Below, one piece after another: positions 18,637 to 26,212 of a DNA stretch of 64,000 bases (position 1 is its first letter; each line of letters opens with the position of its first letter). The notes below the pieces were generated by a model. It had not been told where the DNA came from and did not search any database. It saw only the letters and a program-made list of their open reading frames with translations. Source of the DNA: an uncultured Kordiimonas sp. (GTDB taxonomy: Bacteria; Pseudomonadota; Alphaproteobacteria; Sphingomonadales; Kordiimonadaceae). Location: assembly GCA_947503625.1 (NCBI GenBank), contig CANNEK010000003.1:372001-436000 (forward strand). The letters are read 5' to 3'. Made by a program: the position numbers and the translations under genes.

Positions 18637-19713
18637 CTATTTCGTCGCAGCAGCCATTTGCCTGAGTGACTTCATACGAAATTCCGTTGGCGTTAGACCT
18701 GTACGCGCCTTGAAGGCACGGTTGAACGGCCCCAGAGACCCATACCCAAGGTCCATTGCGATGGTCAGCACGGATGTATTTCGGCGATCAATATCCGAAA
18801 GCCGGGATTGCGCAACTGTAATTCGATGATGGTTTAGAAAATCAGCAAAATTGCGGTAGCCAAGATGAAGGTTTATCAGGTGCCGCAGCCTGTGTTCCGG
18901 CACTTTGATTGTTTGTGCCAGCTTGGCAATCGTCAATCCGGACTCCAGAAAACCCTCGGTTTTGGTGAAGGCATTTATCGTGTCCAGATCGTGCCGGTCA
19001 GTCGGTGAAAGCTCACAATGATGCTGGTCGGTGCCGATGGCATTGGCTGGCTGCGGTTCCAGAAAGAACAAATCAACGCGGTTCGGTGAGGACAATCTCC
19101 AAAGTACAAATATGGATATTGCCCAGAAACCAAATGACTGCAAAGCCATAAGCAAAGGAGAAACCACACCGCCATTGACAAAGGTCTCTATCAAAATGAT
19201 GGCCAAAGATACGACCACAACCGATACAGCAAATATACTTCGGAAGCGGCGCCTTTCCTCGACAAGATCATCATTCCTGCCCTGCCAGATTACAATGGCC
19301 AGATGGATGACTACGCCCAGAATGATAAGCCTGCTAAAGATCGCAAGCTGGCTAACCAGGGTGTCTGCACCCAACGCAAGTGAAGGATAAATCGCCAGCC
19401 CTGTTCCGAATTTTATCGCCAAAACAGCCATATGCGGAACACGAAGCCGAAATCCGTCATCAAACAACGACAGGCAGAACAACCACGTAATAATCGCTGA
19501 CATAGAGGATATCGGCATAACAAGAAGGGGGCCGTCTATTCCCCAAACCTGAAATTGCGCCTTATCACCCAAAAGATAGGCTACCGAAGACAATGCCGAA
19601 AGCGCGCCCAGACGCCCGGCCAGCCGATCAGAAAAGTCACGCCAGATCAAGAAGGCGCCCCAACTCAAAAGAGCAACAGCACCATACCGCAAAATGTCAT
19701 CCAGGGTTTCCAC
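18637..19713 (-). CDS. Membrane-anchored AraC-family regulator (copy 3)
   Basis: 358 aa, first gene of the tandem set. About seven hydrophobic helices, the loop WQGRNDDLVEERRRFR, and a C-terminal AraC domain (LTIAKLAQTIKVPEHRLRHL, VLTIAMDLGYGSLGPFNRAF). The start is set at GTG 19713: it has a GAGGGA Shine-Dalgarno, and the resulting N-terminus (VETLDDILRYGAVALL) aligns with that of copy 2 (MIELLDNIFRFGGVF). An ATG 45 nt upstream lacks a Shine-Dalgarno. It faces the peroxiredoxin gene across about 370 bp. Confidence 0.86.
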   Translation of the reverse strand: METLDDILRYGAVALLSWGAFLIWRDFSDRLAGRLGALSALSSVAYLLGDKAQFQVWGIDGPLLVMPISSMSAIITWLFCLSLFDDGFRLRVPHMAVLAIKFGTGLAIYPSLALGADTLVSQLAIFSRLIILGVVIHLAIVIWQGRNDDLVEERRRFRSIFAVSVVVVSLAIILIETFVNGGVVSPLLMALQSFGFWAISIFVLWRLSSPNRVDLFFLEPQPANAIGTDQHHCELSPTDRHDLDTINAFTKTEGFLESGLTIAKLAQTIKVPEHRLRHLINLHLGYRNFADFLNHHRITVAQSRLSDIDRRNTSVLTIAMDLGYGSLGPFNRAFKARTGLTPTEFRMKSLRQMAAATK

Positions 19714-20083
19714 GCTGTCCCTCGTGGTTGTCGCCCGGGCTGATTGTCGCTCGGGCATTGAATTTCTGACCCTCTATATTGGCAACTTTGTGGCAATTAC
19801 CATCAAAAATTATCGAATAGCCAACAATGCAACCTTGCATGGCACTGCATTGTGCGGTAAACGACTGCGAGGGTTTAATTGATGATTATTAATCGATTTT
19901 CTCGATTTCAGTAATCGAATTCCTCAAGTTGCTTTTGCGCCCGGAAACCATACATTGGCGCCAGAATTCCATCGCCGGGGCTGACTGAATTAAAGTCATA
20001 TGTCTGTCATCGGCAGAGTACACTATAACGGAGAGCGTTCTCAGGAACCGATCCACTCAGTATCAACAACAGGAGCAAATATC
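19714..20083. other. Divergent intergenic region, AraC copy 3 / peroxiredoxin
   Basis: 370 bp without a credible gene. It contains an AT-rich stretch near 19880-19920 with the 11-bp palindrome GATTATTAATC and related half-sites (CGATTTTCTCGATTTCAG). A -10-like TATAAC lies at 20024-20029 with a poor -35, as expected for an activator-dependent promoter in front of the peroxiredoxin. No specific regulator can be assigned. Confidence 0.4.
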
Positions 20084-20689
20084 ATGGCTGTTCTCGCAGG
20101 AAAACCAGCACCCGATTTCACCGCTGCTGCCGTTATGGCAGATGGCAGCATCAATGGTGCCTTCAATCTGAAGGAGTATATTGGTGATGACTACGGGCTG
20201 GTGTTTTTCTACCCGCTCGATTTCACTTTTGTTTGCCCGTCAGAAATTCTGGCATTCCACAACCGCATGAACAAATTCAAAGAGCTTGGCGTGAAGGTTG
20301 TTGCTGTTTCGGTTGATAGCGAGCACACGCACGCCGCATGGCGCAATACGCCAACATCTGAAGGCGGCCTGGGCCCGGTTGACTTCCCGATGGTTGCCGA
20401 CAAAACCAAACAGATCGCCCGCGACTATGACGTGCTCATCGAAGAAGACGGCATTTCCCTGCGCGGTACTTTCCTGATTGGCAAGGATGGCATGGTTTGG
20501 CACCAATATGTAAACTTCCTGCCGCTTGGCCGCAATGTTGACGAATTTGTTCGCCTTGTTGAAGCGCTCCAATTCCACGAAGAGCACGGCGAAGTCTGCC
20601 CTGCCGGCTGGAACAAAGGCGACGACGGCATGAAGGCCGACGCGGCCGGTGTTGCAGACTATCTCAGCAAACACGCTGAAGAGCTTTAG
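20084..20689 (+). CDS. ahpC: Typical 2-Cys peroxiredoxin (AhpC/Prx1 type)
   Basis: A 201-aa thiol peroxidase that reduces H2O2 and organic peroxides. Peroxidatic C51 sits in FTFVCPSE; resolving C172 in EVCPAGW. The C-terminal helix and tail that completes a decameric 2-Cys peroxiredoxin is present. The start at 20084 has an AGGAG Shine-Dalgarno; the frame is open 28 codons upstream without support. No ahpF or ahpD partner lies next to it, so electrons probably come from thioredoxin (trxB is at 33224). A terminator follows 46 nt downstream. The Prx1/Tsa-like form is equally possible as a name. Confidence 0.93.
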   Translation: MAVLAGKPAPDFTAAAVMADGSINGAFNLKEYIGDDYGLVFFYPLDFTFVCPSEILAFHNRMNKFKELGVKVVAVSVDSEHTHAAWRNTPTSEGGLGPVDFPMVADKTKQIARDYDVLIEEDGISLRGTFLIGKDGMVWHQYVNFLPLGRNVDEFVRLVEALQFHEEHGEVCPAGWNKGDDGMKADAAGVADYLSKHAEEL

Positions 20690-20735
20690 GAAACACAGAT
20701 TTCTCCAGATGCCGTAAGGTATCGAAACCCCCACG

Positions 20736-20765
20736 AAAGCCCTGGCATCAGCCGGGGCTTTTTTG
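20736..20765 (+). terminator. Rho-independent terminator after the peroxiredoxin gene
   Basis: AAAGCCCTGGC / GCCGGGGCTTT stem with one T-G pair and an ATCA loop, running into a T-tract. Confidence 0.88.
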
Positions 20766-20853
20766 TTGGCCGCTCAAACTATCCTTGTTCGCGGCGCCTA
20801 GTTGCCCTATCATTATATCAACCTAGTCGATGTTTTCAGCGGAGCAAGGCCTC

Positions 20854-21753
20854 ATGGATCGCCGTCAAATTCTGAAATCCCTTCCCGCAAGTGTCGCCGC
20901 GATGGCGCTCACAGGTCACCCGTCGGCCGCAAGCGTAGTGCCGGGGACAAACGAACATCCTGATCTCATAGAGAGGCGCTTTCTGAACACGCCCGAAGGC
21001 CAGTTTTATTACTGGACGGCAGGCACAGGTCCTGACGTTGTGTTCGTGCACCAGTCGGGCAACAGCAGCCTTGAGTATGAAAGGTTGATACCGTTTCTCG
21101 CAGATCGTTTCCGCATGATTGCAGTGGACCTGCCCGGTCACGGCAACTCCGACAATCCCACTCACGAACCGACAGTGGATGACTATGCCGCAGCGGTTCG
21201 CAGGGTTTTGGATCATCTGGATATCTGCCAGGCGCACATTGTTGCCCATCACGGGGGGTGCCTGACAGCCATGAGCCTGCTGGCATCCGAGCCTGACCGC
21301 TTTGGCAAGGCAATCCTTTCGGGTACAGGCGCGATCAGGTCACCTGCAGAAAACAAGGCGTTTCTGGATGACCTGATATCACGGCAGGAACCCGTTCGGT
21401 CCGACAAGGAATTCATGGGAGACCTTTGGGCACTCTACGTTTCTTTTTTGAGCGACAGCGCGAGCGTCATGGATATGCTTGACCCCTTCATTGCCGGCGT
21501 GGATTCGCGCCAGCGCCCTTACCGCGGCATCGCGGTAAACCTTAAATGGGACCGACGCTCCGCCGCCACTGCACTGAAAGGGCCGGTTCTTCTGGTTCAG
21601 GGCACGCGTGACAGTTTTGTCAGCGGTCAGGAAACCCTGCTTGATGTCATCCCAAATAGCGAACGGCTGGTGATGGAAGGCTGCGGGACCTTCATGTTTT
21701 ACGACCGCGCCGAAGACTGCGCAAAAATGGTCGCAGACTATTTGAGCGATTAG
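20854..21753 (+). CDS. Exported alpha/beta-hydrolase-fold protein with altered catalytic residues
   Basis: 299 aa. The N-terminus MDRRQILKSLPASVAAMALT has a twin-Arg pair and hydrophobic stretch, suggesting Tat export. The fold is clear: VVFVHQSGN (oxyanion region), MIAVDLPGHGNSDNP, and the acid-turn region LLVQGTRDSF. The nucleophile elbow, normally G-x-S-x-G, reads AHHGG, so His replaces Ser. The usual C-terminal GxGH reads GCGT, so the catalytic His is also lost. It may be non-hydrolytic or use another chemistry; related proteins with HH at the elbow exist. The start at 20854 follows GGAGCAAGG. Confidence 0.82.
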   Translation: MDRRQILKSLPASVAAMALTGHPSAASVVPGTNEHPDLIERRFLNTPEGQFYYWTAGTGPDVVFVHQSGNSSLEYERLIPFLADRFRMIAVDLPGHGNSDNPTHEPTVDDYAAAVRRVLDHLDICQAHIVAHHGGCLTAMSLLASEPDRFGKAILSGTGAIRSPAENKAFLDDLISRQEPVRSDKEFMGDLWALYVSFLSDSASVMDMLDPFIAGVDSRQRPYRGIAVNLKWDRRSAATALKGPVLLVQGTRDSFVSGQETLLDVIPNSERLVMEGCGTFMFYDRAEDCAKMVADYLSD

Positions 21754-21778
21754 CACCCACCATAACCTGAGCAAACGG

Positions 21779-22159
21779 TCATTCTATTTCCCGGCGCCAC
21801 GGCGGGAAACGGCGGTTCGGCCCGGCATGGAACAAGCATAATCTGTTGCCTGCGGGGTCGGTGAAGCGCGCTTCGCGCCATTTCCAGCTCTCATCCCGGG
21901 GCGCTGTCTCAAATACAATGCCTGCCTCCATAAGCTCCGCGTAGCGCTGGTCCACATCATCCACTTCAAAATAGAACACGCTGCTACCCGCTGCAGGCGT
22001 GTCAGTATGGTGGATGGACAGTGTTGATGACCCGGAAGGCAACTCAAACCGGGCATAGCGCCCTTCGCTTAGCACGATCAGCTTGAGACCGAGCGCCTGG
22101 TAGAAACTCAGGGAGGCATCGAAGTCGGATGCCCCCAGAGTCACTTGGTTCATGTCCAT
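21779..22159 (-). CDS. VOC-superfamily (glyoxalase/dioxygenase-like) protein
   Basis: 126 aa, the size of a single-pair VOC protein. The two beta-alpha-beta-beta-beta units are visible: ASDFDASLSFYQALGLKLIV with YARFELPSG, then VFYFEVDDVDQRYAELMEAG with REARFTDPAGNRLCLFH. Members include antibiotic or electrophile resistance proteins and glyoxalases; the substrate cannot be read from sequence. The start at 22159 has a GAGGA Shine-Dalgarno. It is preceded by a promoter holding a perfect SoxR box, which points to a role against redox-active compounds. Confidence 0.88.
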   Translation of the reverse strand: MDMNQVTLGASDFDASLSFYQALGLKLIVLSEGRYARFELPSGSSTLSIHHTDTPAAGSSVFYFEVDDVDQRYAELMEAGIVFETAPRDESWKWREARFTDPAGNRLCLFHAGPNRRFPPWRREIE

Positions 22160-22193
22160 TGTTTTATCCTCGCATAATGACCGGGCAAACGGC

Positions 22194-22224
22194 ATCCTGC
22201 ATCCTCAAGTTAACTTGAGGTCAA
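22194..22224 (-). promoter_or_regulatory. SoxR-dependent promoter (SoxR box) for the VOC gene
   Basis: The 18-bp palindrome CCTCAAGTTAACTTGAGG at 22203-22220 is identical to the SoxR-binding site in the Escherichia coli soxS promoter. On the minus strand it lies in the spacer between TTGACC (-35, 22224-22219) and CAGGAT (-10, 22199-22194). The spacer is 19 bp, the over-long spacing typical of MerR-family activation. The predicted transcript starts about 28 nt before the VOC start codon. No soxR gene is in the window. Confidence 0.88.
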
Positions 22225-22251
22225 GCGTAAAATTCTGGTGTGATAATCAGC

Positions 22252-22830
22252 CTAGTTGAGGCGCAGTCCAACTGCGCCTGTGATCAGGCCCCAAAGCTGG
22301 TCTGTCAACACCGCCGCGCTCGGTCGTTCCTTTGCCTGCATCGCATAAAGGAACGCCTGCTGCACCGCACCCATGATCGCAGGACCCGACACATGGGCAT
22401 TTATTTCGGGCGCAATATAGCCCCGGTCGATACCGTTCTGAATGTTGCGCACCGCCAACTCCATAATCTCGGCGTTACCGGTCAGCTCCACCGCAGCAAC
22501 CTGCGGCGTGCCGTTCAGTTTTCCCATTACGATCGACGCGAGCGGATCGCCGTATAGAAAATCGACAATTTCATTGAGGCGTGCCCGTTCCCGTTCAAGC
22601 CAGGGAATATCACCATCAAAGCGTTTGTTCACAATCGCCATATATTGATCGTAAAAATCTGTGATTACGGCTGACAAAAGTCCCGCCTTGGAATTGAAAT
22701 AGTGATAGGCCAGCCCTTCGGACACACCTGCTTTAGTGGCAACATCACTCATTTCGAAATCACCGTCACCTTCGCACAGGCATTTTTTTGCCGCCTCAAG
22801 GATTGCGGGGGATGCATTTTTACGCGCCAT
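22252..22830 (-). CDS. TetR-family repressor (next to PhyH dioxygenase)
   Basis: 192 aa. N-terminal TetR helix-turn-helix at about residues 5-50 (ILEAAKKCLCEGDGDFEMSD, VATKAGVSEGLAYHYFNSKA), followed by an all-helical ligand-binding domain. The start at 22830 has an AGGG Shine-Dalgarno. It is divergent from the PhyH-type dioxygenase gene, and a perfect 23-bp palindrome lies between them, so it most likely represses both itself and the dioxygenase. The VOC gene downstream has its own SoxR-type promoter. Confidence 0.92.
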   Translation of the reverse strand: MARKNASPAILEAAKKCLCEGDGDFEMSDVATKAGVSEGLAYHYFNSKAGLLSAVITDFYDQYMAIVNKRFDGDIPWLERERARLNEIVDFLYGDPLASIVMGKLNGTPQVAAVELTGNAEIMELAVRNIQNGIDRGYIAPEINAHVSGPAIMGAVQQAFLYAMQAKERPSAAVLTDQLWGLITGAVGLRLN

Positions 22831-22881
22831 GTTATGCCCTTTTAAATACCGGATTCTCCTTGCCATATATTTTGGCATCTG

Positions 22882-22904
22882 TAAATTGAGTTGAACTCAA
22901 TTTA
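22882..22904. promoter_or_regulatory. TetR operator, 23-bp perfect palindrome
   Basis: TAAATTGAGTT, a central G, and the exact reverse complement AACTCAATTTA. It lies between the divergent TetR gene (start 22830) and the PhyH gene (start 22925), about 20 nt before the latter. Confidence 0.82.
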
Positions 22905-22924
22905 ATGAATCCATGAGGCATTCG

Positions 22925-23794
22925 ATGTACAGCAGCCCTGTCGAGATTGACGAGACCGCTCTCAAACCGTGGCTAAAAGGCCGCCGCTTTGACGACTGGT
23001 ACGAAGAGTATGAAGACAGGGGTTATGTGATCTTTGAGGGCATCATGCCAACAGAAGATGTGGAGGCCGCCCGCGCCGCACTGGCACCTTATCTCACCAA
23101 AACCGGGCGCAATGACTTCGAGGGCTTCAAATCCAACAGGGTGTATTCCCTGCTTACCAAAGCACCCGAGGTGTTCGCTCCAATGGCCATGCACCCGCTG
23201 GCGCTTGCCTTTTCGGAACGGGAGCTGGGATCAAGCTGTCTGCTGTCTGCCATGCTCGCCATTAACCTGCACCCGGGTGAGACCGTGCAGGACTGGCACA
23301 TAGACGACGACCATATTCAGATTCCGCTGCCGCGGCCCGCATACGGCGTCAGCACTTTCTGGACAATTGATCCGATGACCGAAGAAAATGGCGCCACGGA
23401 AATCATTCCCGGCAGTCACAGGTGGGGCGAGCGCCAAATTCCCGAGATTGATCAGCAGGCAATCCACGACCCAGCGGGTCGGGATGCGGCCATTGACCCG
23501 AAGCCTCGTGCAGACGCTATCAAGGCGACCATGCCTGCGGGCAGCCTGATGGTTGCCAAAGGCACTTTGTGGCACCGTGGCGGTGCCAACCTCTCGGACA
23601 AACCACGCCTGATCGTCACACCGCAATATTGCCCGGGCTGGGCCCGCCCGCTGGAGACCATGCTGTTGACGCTTTCCAAAGAGCAGGCTCGCGCGCTCCC
23701 AAAGCGGGTGCGGGAGCTGGCTGGCTATTCGATCCATGGCATGTTCATGGGCTACACGGACGGCGCCCACCCGGAGAAAACTCTGGCTTCCTGA
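22925..23794 (+). CDS. Phytanoyl-CoA dioxygenase (PhyH) family protein
   Basis: A 289-aa Fe(II)/2-oxoglutarate-dependent dioxygenase of the PhyH family, cytosolic. The iron ligands are visible: HxD in DWHIDDDH, and the distal His in LWHRGGANLSDKPRL, where the following Arg would bind 2-oxoglutarate. A conserved NGATEIIPGSHRWGE loop lies between. The start is set at ATG 22925 with GAGG 8 nt upstream; ATG 22913 lacks a Shine-Dalgarno. The substrate is unknown; a hydrophobic or xenobiotic compound that also binds the adjacent TetR is plausible. It converges on the next TetR gene. Confidence 0.9.
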   Translation: MYSSPVEIDETALKPWLKGRRFDDWYEEYEDRGYVIFEGIMPTEDVEAARAALAPYLTKTGRNDFEGFKSNRVYSLLTKAPEVFAPMAMHPLALAFSERELGSSCLLSAMLAINLHPGETVQDWHIDDDHIQIPLPRPAYGVSTFWTIDPMTEENGATEIIPGSHRWGERQIPEIDQQAIHDPAGRDAAIDPKPRADAIKATMPAGSLMVAKGTLWHRGGANLSDKPRLIVTPQYCPGWARPLETMLLTLSKEQARALPKRVRELAGYSIHGMFMGYTDGAHPEKTLAS

Positions 23795-23803
23795 GCCATC
23801 CTG

Positions 23804-24397
23804 TCAGGGTTGCAGAATCCGACGAACCGCTTCGGCGGTTAAGTCAGCGAGTTTTTTGGGCCTGTTGTCTTTTTCGGGGCCTATGCGCCCCACAAACCCC
23901 TCATAAATTGCCATAACCATGCGCGCGAGGCCGGGGGCCTTTTGCCTGCGGGTGATGGTCCCGGACTTCTGGCCGCGCGCAATTGTTTCTTCCAGCAGGG
24001 ACATCATCAGGGTGTCGGCTTCAACAAACCGGGCGCGCATTGCATCGTTCCGGCCTGCCTCTGCAATCAATTCAGCGTAAAGCTGTGCGTCTGCCGCGCT
24101 GGTTTCCGCAACCATGGCCCGGGCGCCTTCCACAACAGCCGTCAGGGCATTTTTTTCATCGCGCATGTAAGCTGCGAGCTCGTCGATTTCCTCGCGCTCC
24201 CAATCCACCATGCCTTCAATAATCGCATCTTTGCCCGGGAAATAGTTATAGACCGCACCTGCACTCAGGCCTGCTTCGGCGCAAATGGCGCGCATGCTCG
24301 CCTGATGGAAACCATCGCGCACAAAGCATCGCGCGGCGGCCTCCAGTATCTCGAACCGCCGCCGTTTCTCCAGCTTGTCGTCTTTGGTGCGCGGCAT
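23804..24397 (-). CDS. TetR-family regulator of the desaturase gene
   Basis: 197 aa. Helix-turn-helix at about residues 10-60 (FEILEAAARCFVRDGFHQAS, AICAEAGLSAGAVYNYFPGK), then a helical TetR C-terminal domain. The start at 24397 has AGGAGG 9 nt upstream and lies 4 nt after the stop codon of the desaturase gene, so the two form a tight operon. A perfect 14-bp palindrome upstream of the desaturase is its probable operator, giving autoregulation. The effector is unknown, perhaps a lipid. Confidence 0.92.
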   Translation of the reverse strand: MPRTKDDKLEKRRRFEILEAAARCFVRDGFHQASMRAICAEAGLSAGAVYNYFPGKDAIIEGMVDWEREEIDELAAYMRDEKNALTAVVEGARAMVAETSAADAQLYAELIAEAGRNDAMRARFVEADTLMMSLLEETIARGQKSGTITRRQKAPGLARMVMAIYEGFVGRIGPEKDNRPKKLADLTAEAVRRILQP

Positions 24398-24401
24398 GCG
24401 G

Positions 24402-25280
24402 TCAGGCCTCCTGTTCCTGGGTTTGCGCGGCATCGGGCTTCCAGCCAGGATGAGCGAACATATAGTGCCAGCGGTCGCTCCAGCTTTTCGCCCGCCATAC
24501 GTCACGGGCAATGCCCGCATACTCATGGAAGTTAATCACAAACGGGTTGATGCTTTCAATCGGTTCGGTGATGCCAAATTTCACCGGTGCTTTTTCCGCC
24601 TGATAAGTGCCGAACAAATGATCCCAGATCATCAGCACACCGCCGTAGTTCTTGTCCAGATACTCAGGGTTGGAGCCATGGTGCACGCGGTGCGCGGAAG
24701 GAGTGTTAATGATTTTGTCCAGAACACCAAGCTTGCCAACCTTTTGCGTGTGAAGCCATGTCTGGTAGGTGGCATTGGCTGAAAGCGCAACAAACGTGAC
24801 CACCGGGTCAAACCCGACGAGCAACATCGGGATCAGGAAGATCCATTCAACAAGCCCTTCCACCCACGAAAGGCGAAAAGCCGTTGTCAGGTCATACTCT
24901 GGCGATGAATGGTGGGTCACGTGATAGGCCCAGAAAAACCGCACCTCATGCTCGGTCCTGTGCATCCAGTAATAAAGGAAGTCTGCCATCAACAATGCCA
25001 GCACCCATGTCCAGGGCGTCATCTCGATTTCGAAAAGCGCGAAGGGCGCAATGAAATAATAGGCGACCAGCAAAACAATAGCGCCGGTGAAATAGCCGGA
25101 GATTTCATATCCGACTGCGGTCATGACGTTTGCAGCTGTTTCGCTGAAGCGTCGACCGGTTTTAAAAAGCATGTCTGCAATCGCCTCGACGACCGCGAGG
25201 CCGATAAAGCCCAGCGTGATCCATTCAAGGGAGACAAACCAGCCGTCATACTTGTCCAGCAATTCCGTGAGCATATCCAT
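24402..25280 (-). CDS. Sterol desaturase/fatty-acid hydroxylase family protein
   Basis: A 292-aa inner-membrane di-iron oxygenase with about four to five hydrophobic helices. The three His clusters are intact: HRTEHE, HVTHHSS and HRVHHG, plus NYGGVLMIWDHLFGTY, typical of the family. It would hydroxylate or desaturate a lipid; the substrate cannot be read. The start has a GAGGA Shine-Dalgarno. It is the first gene of a two-gene operon with TetR. It differs from the desaturase-DUF2147 fusion at 14886, which carries its own variant His motifs. Confidence 0.92.
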   Translation of the reverse strand: MDMLTELLDKYDGWFVSLEWITLGFIGLAVVEAIADMLFKTGRRFSETAANVMTAVGYEISGYFTGAIVLLVAYYFIAPFALFEIEMTPWTWVLALLMADFLYYWMHRTEHEVRFFWAYHVTHHSSPEYDLTTAFRLSWVEGLVEWIFLIPMLLVGFDPVVTFVALSANATYQTWLHTQKVGKLGVLDKIINTPSAHRVHHGSNPEYLDKNYGGVLMIWDHLFGTYQAEKAPVKFGITEPIESINPFVINFHEYAGIARDVWRAKSWSDRWHYMFAHPGWKPDAAQTQEQEA

Positions 25281-25335
25281 GATCGTTCCTCTTCTATCCT
25301 CGGCTCCCGTTTCCCGGGCTTGAGGCCATATATAG

Positions 25336-25349
25336 AACGAACGTTCGTT
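25336..25349. promoter_or_regulatory. TetR operator upstream of the desaturase-tetR operon
   Basis: AACGAACGTTCGTT is a perfect 14-bp palindrome 56 nt upstream of the desaturase start. Sites of this GAACG/CGTTC form are common for TetR-family proteins that control their own operon. Confidence 0.75.
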
Positions 25350-25442
25350 TTATCAATAGGAAACTTAAAAATGATTGGTTGCCATGGCAACGGGCGGGTT
25401 GGATTTGTTGAAAGACCTCTGGTTCGTGCTTTTGGAGACTGG

Positions 25443-26057
25443 CTAGTGAGAGGCGGCAGATCCCTGCCCCTCGGTTTTGTCCCAGGCGGCGGGCGGCACC
25501 TCAACAGAAGCAGTCAGATCAAAACTGACCATAAAATCCCTGCCGCCATTTTCGTTTTGGCCTGGTCGCATCAGGCGGTAGTTCAGCATGCCGCCCGCAA
25601 CCGAAAGCTGCCACGTGTTTTGTGTCGAGGCATTCAGTCCTTCCCGCTCAAACAGCGCAATGCTCTCGGCGTCCACCGGAAAGTTGATTTCAGCATCCCC
25701 TGGCGCTCCGTCGGGTGCCGCGCTCATACCGCCATACCAGGTAACAGCGTCTTCGCTGCCGTCTTCGTGCCGGTGATCATGCTTTAGCCGCATGCCGCCT
25801 TCTATGCGGGCGATGACCCAGATGCGGGACCGATCGTCATTGAACGCCAACGGCACGCGTAATTCATTATCGCTACAGTCACGCACATGCATCACAAGCT
25901 TTGCGGACCGCCAGGGATCATCCGCCGCGCCGCGCGATACCTGGCCTTCGAACGCTTGCCCGCAATATGCGCTAAGCACTTCAAACACACCATCAGCCTT
26001 GGCCGTCGTCACCCCAAACACCAACACGATAGCAGCAGCAAAAATCGACTTCATCAC
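25443..26057 (-). CDS. Exported hypothetical protein (204 aa)
   Basis: Not a family I can name. An N-terminal signal peptide (SIFAAAIVLVFGVTTAKA, cleavage near residue 21) predicts export to the periplasm or beyond. The mature part has two Cys residues (AYCGQAF and VRDCSDNELRVPL) that could pair, and a His/Asp-rich segment RLKHDHRHEDGSED. The start is GTG 26057 or the overlapping ATG 26054, with GGGAGA upstream. It stands alone between the desaturase operon promoter and a divergent amidohydrolase. Confidence 0.75.
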   Translation of the reverse strand: MMKSIFAAAIVLVFGVTTAKADGVFEVLSAYCGQAFEGQVSRGAADDPWRSAKLVMHVRDCSDNELRVPLAFNDDRSRIWVIARIEGGMRLKHDHRHEDGSEDAVTWYGGMSAAPDGAPGDAEINFPVDAESIALFEREGLNASTQNTWQLSVAGGMLNYRLMRPGQNENGGRDFMVSFDLTASVEVPPAAWDKTEGQGSAASH

Positions 26058-26212
26058 CTGTCTCTCCCAAAAGCACGGCGTTACGGCATGAGCCTACTGC
26101 CCGCCTCCATCTACAACAAGGGAAACCGTCAACAACCCCTGTCAAACCCGTCAAATTTGCCAAACAGGCCCCCGGCGGTTAATGCTCTTTGCGGGGTTAG
26201 GCGGAGGAACAG

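Noticed and set aside
20000-20083. Upstream extension of the peroxiredoxin by 28 codons
   Set aside because: The AGGAG-preceded ATG at 20084 gives the canonical family start; the extension shows no conservation signal.
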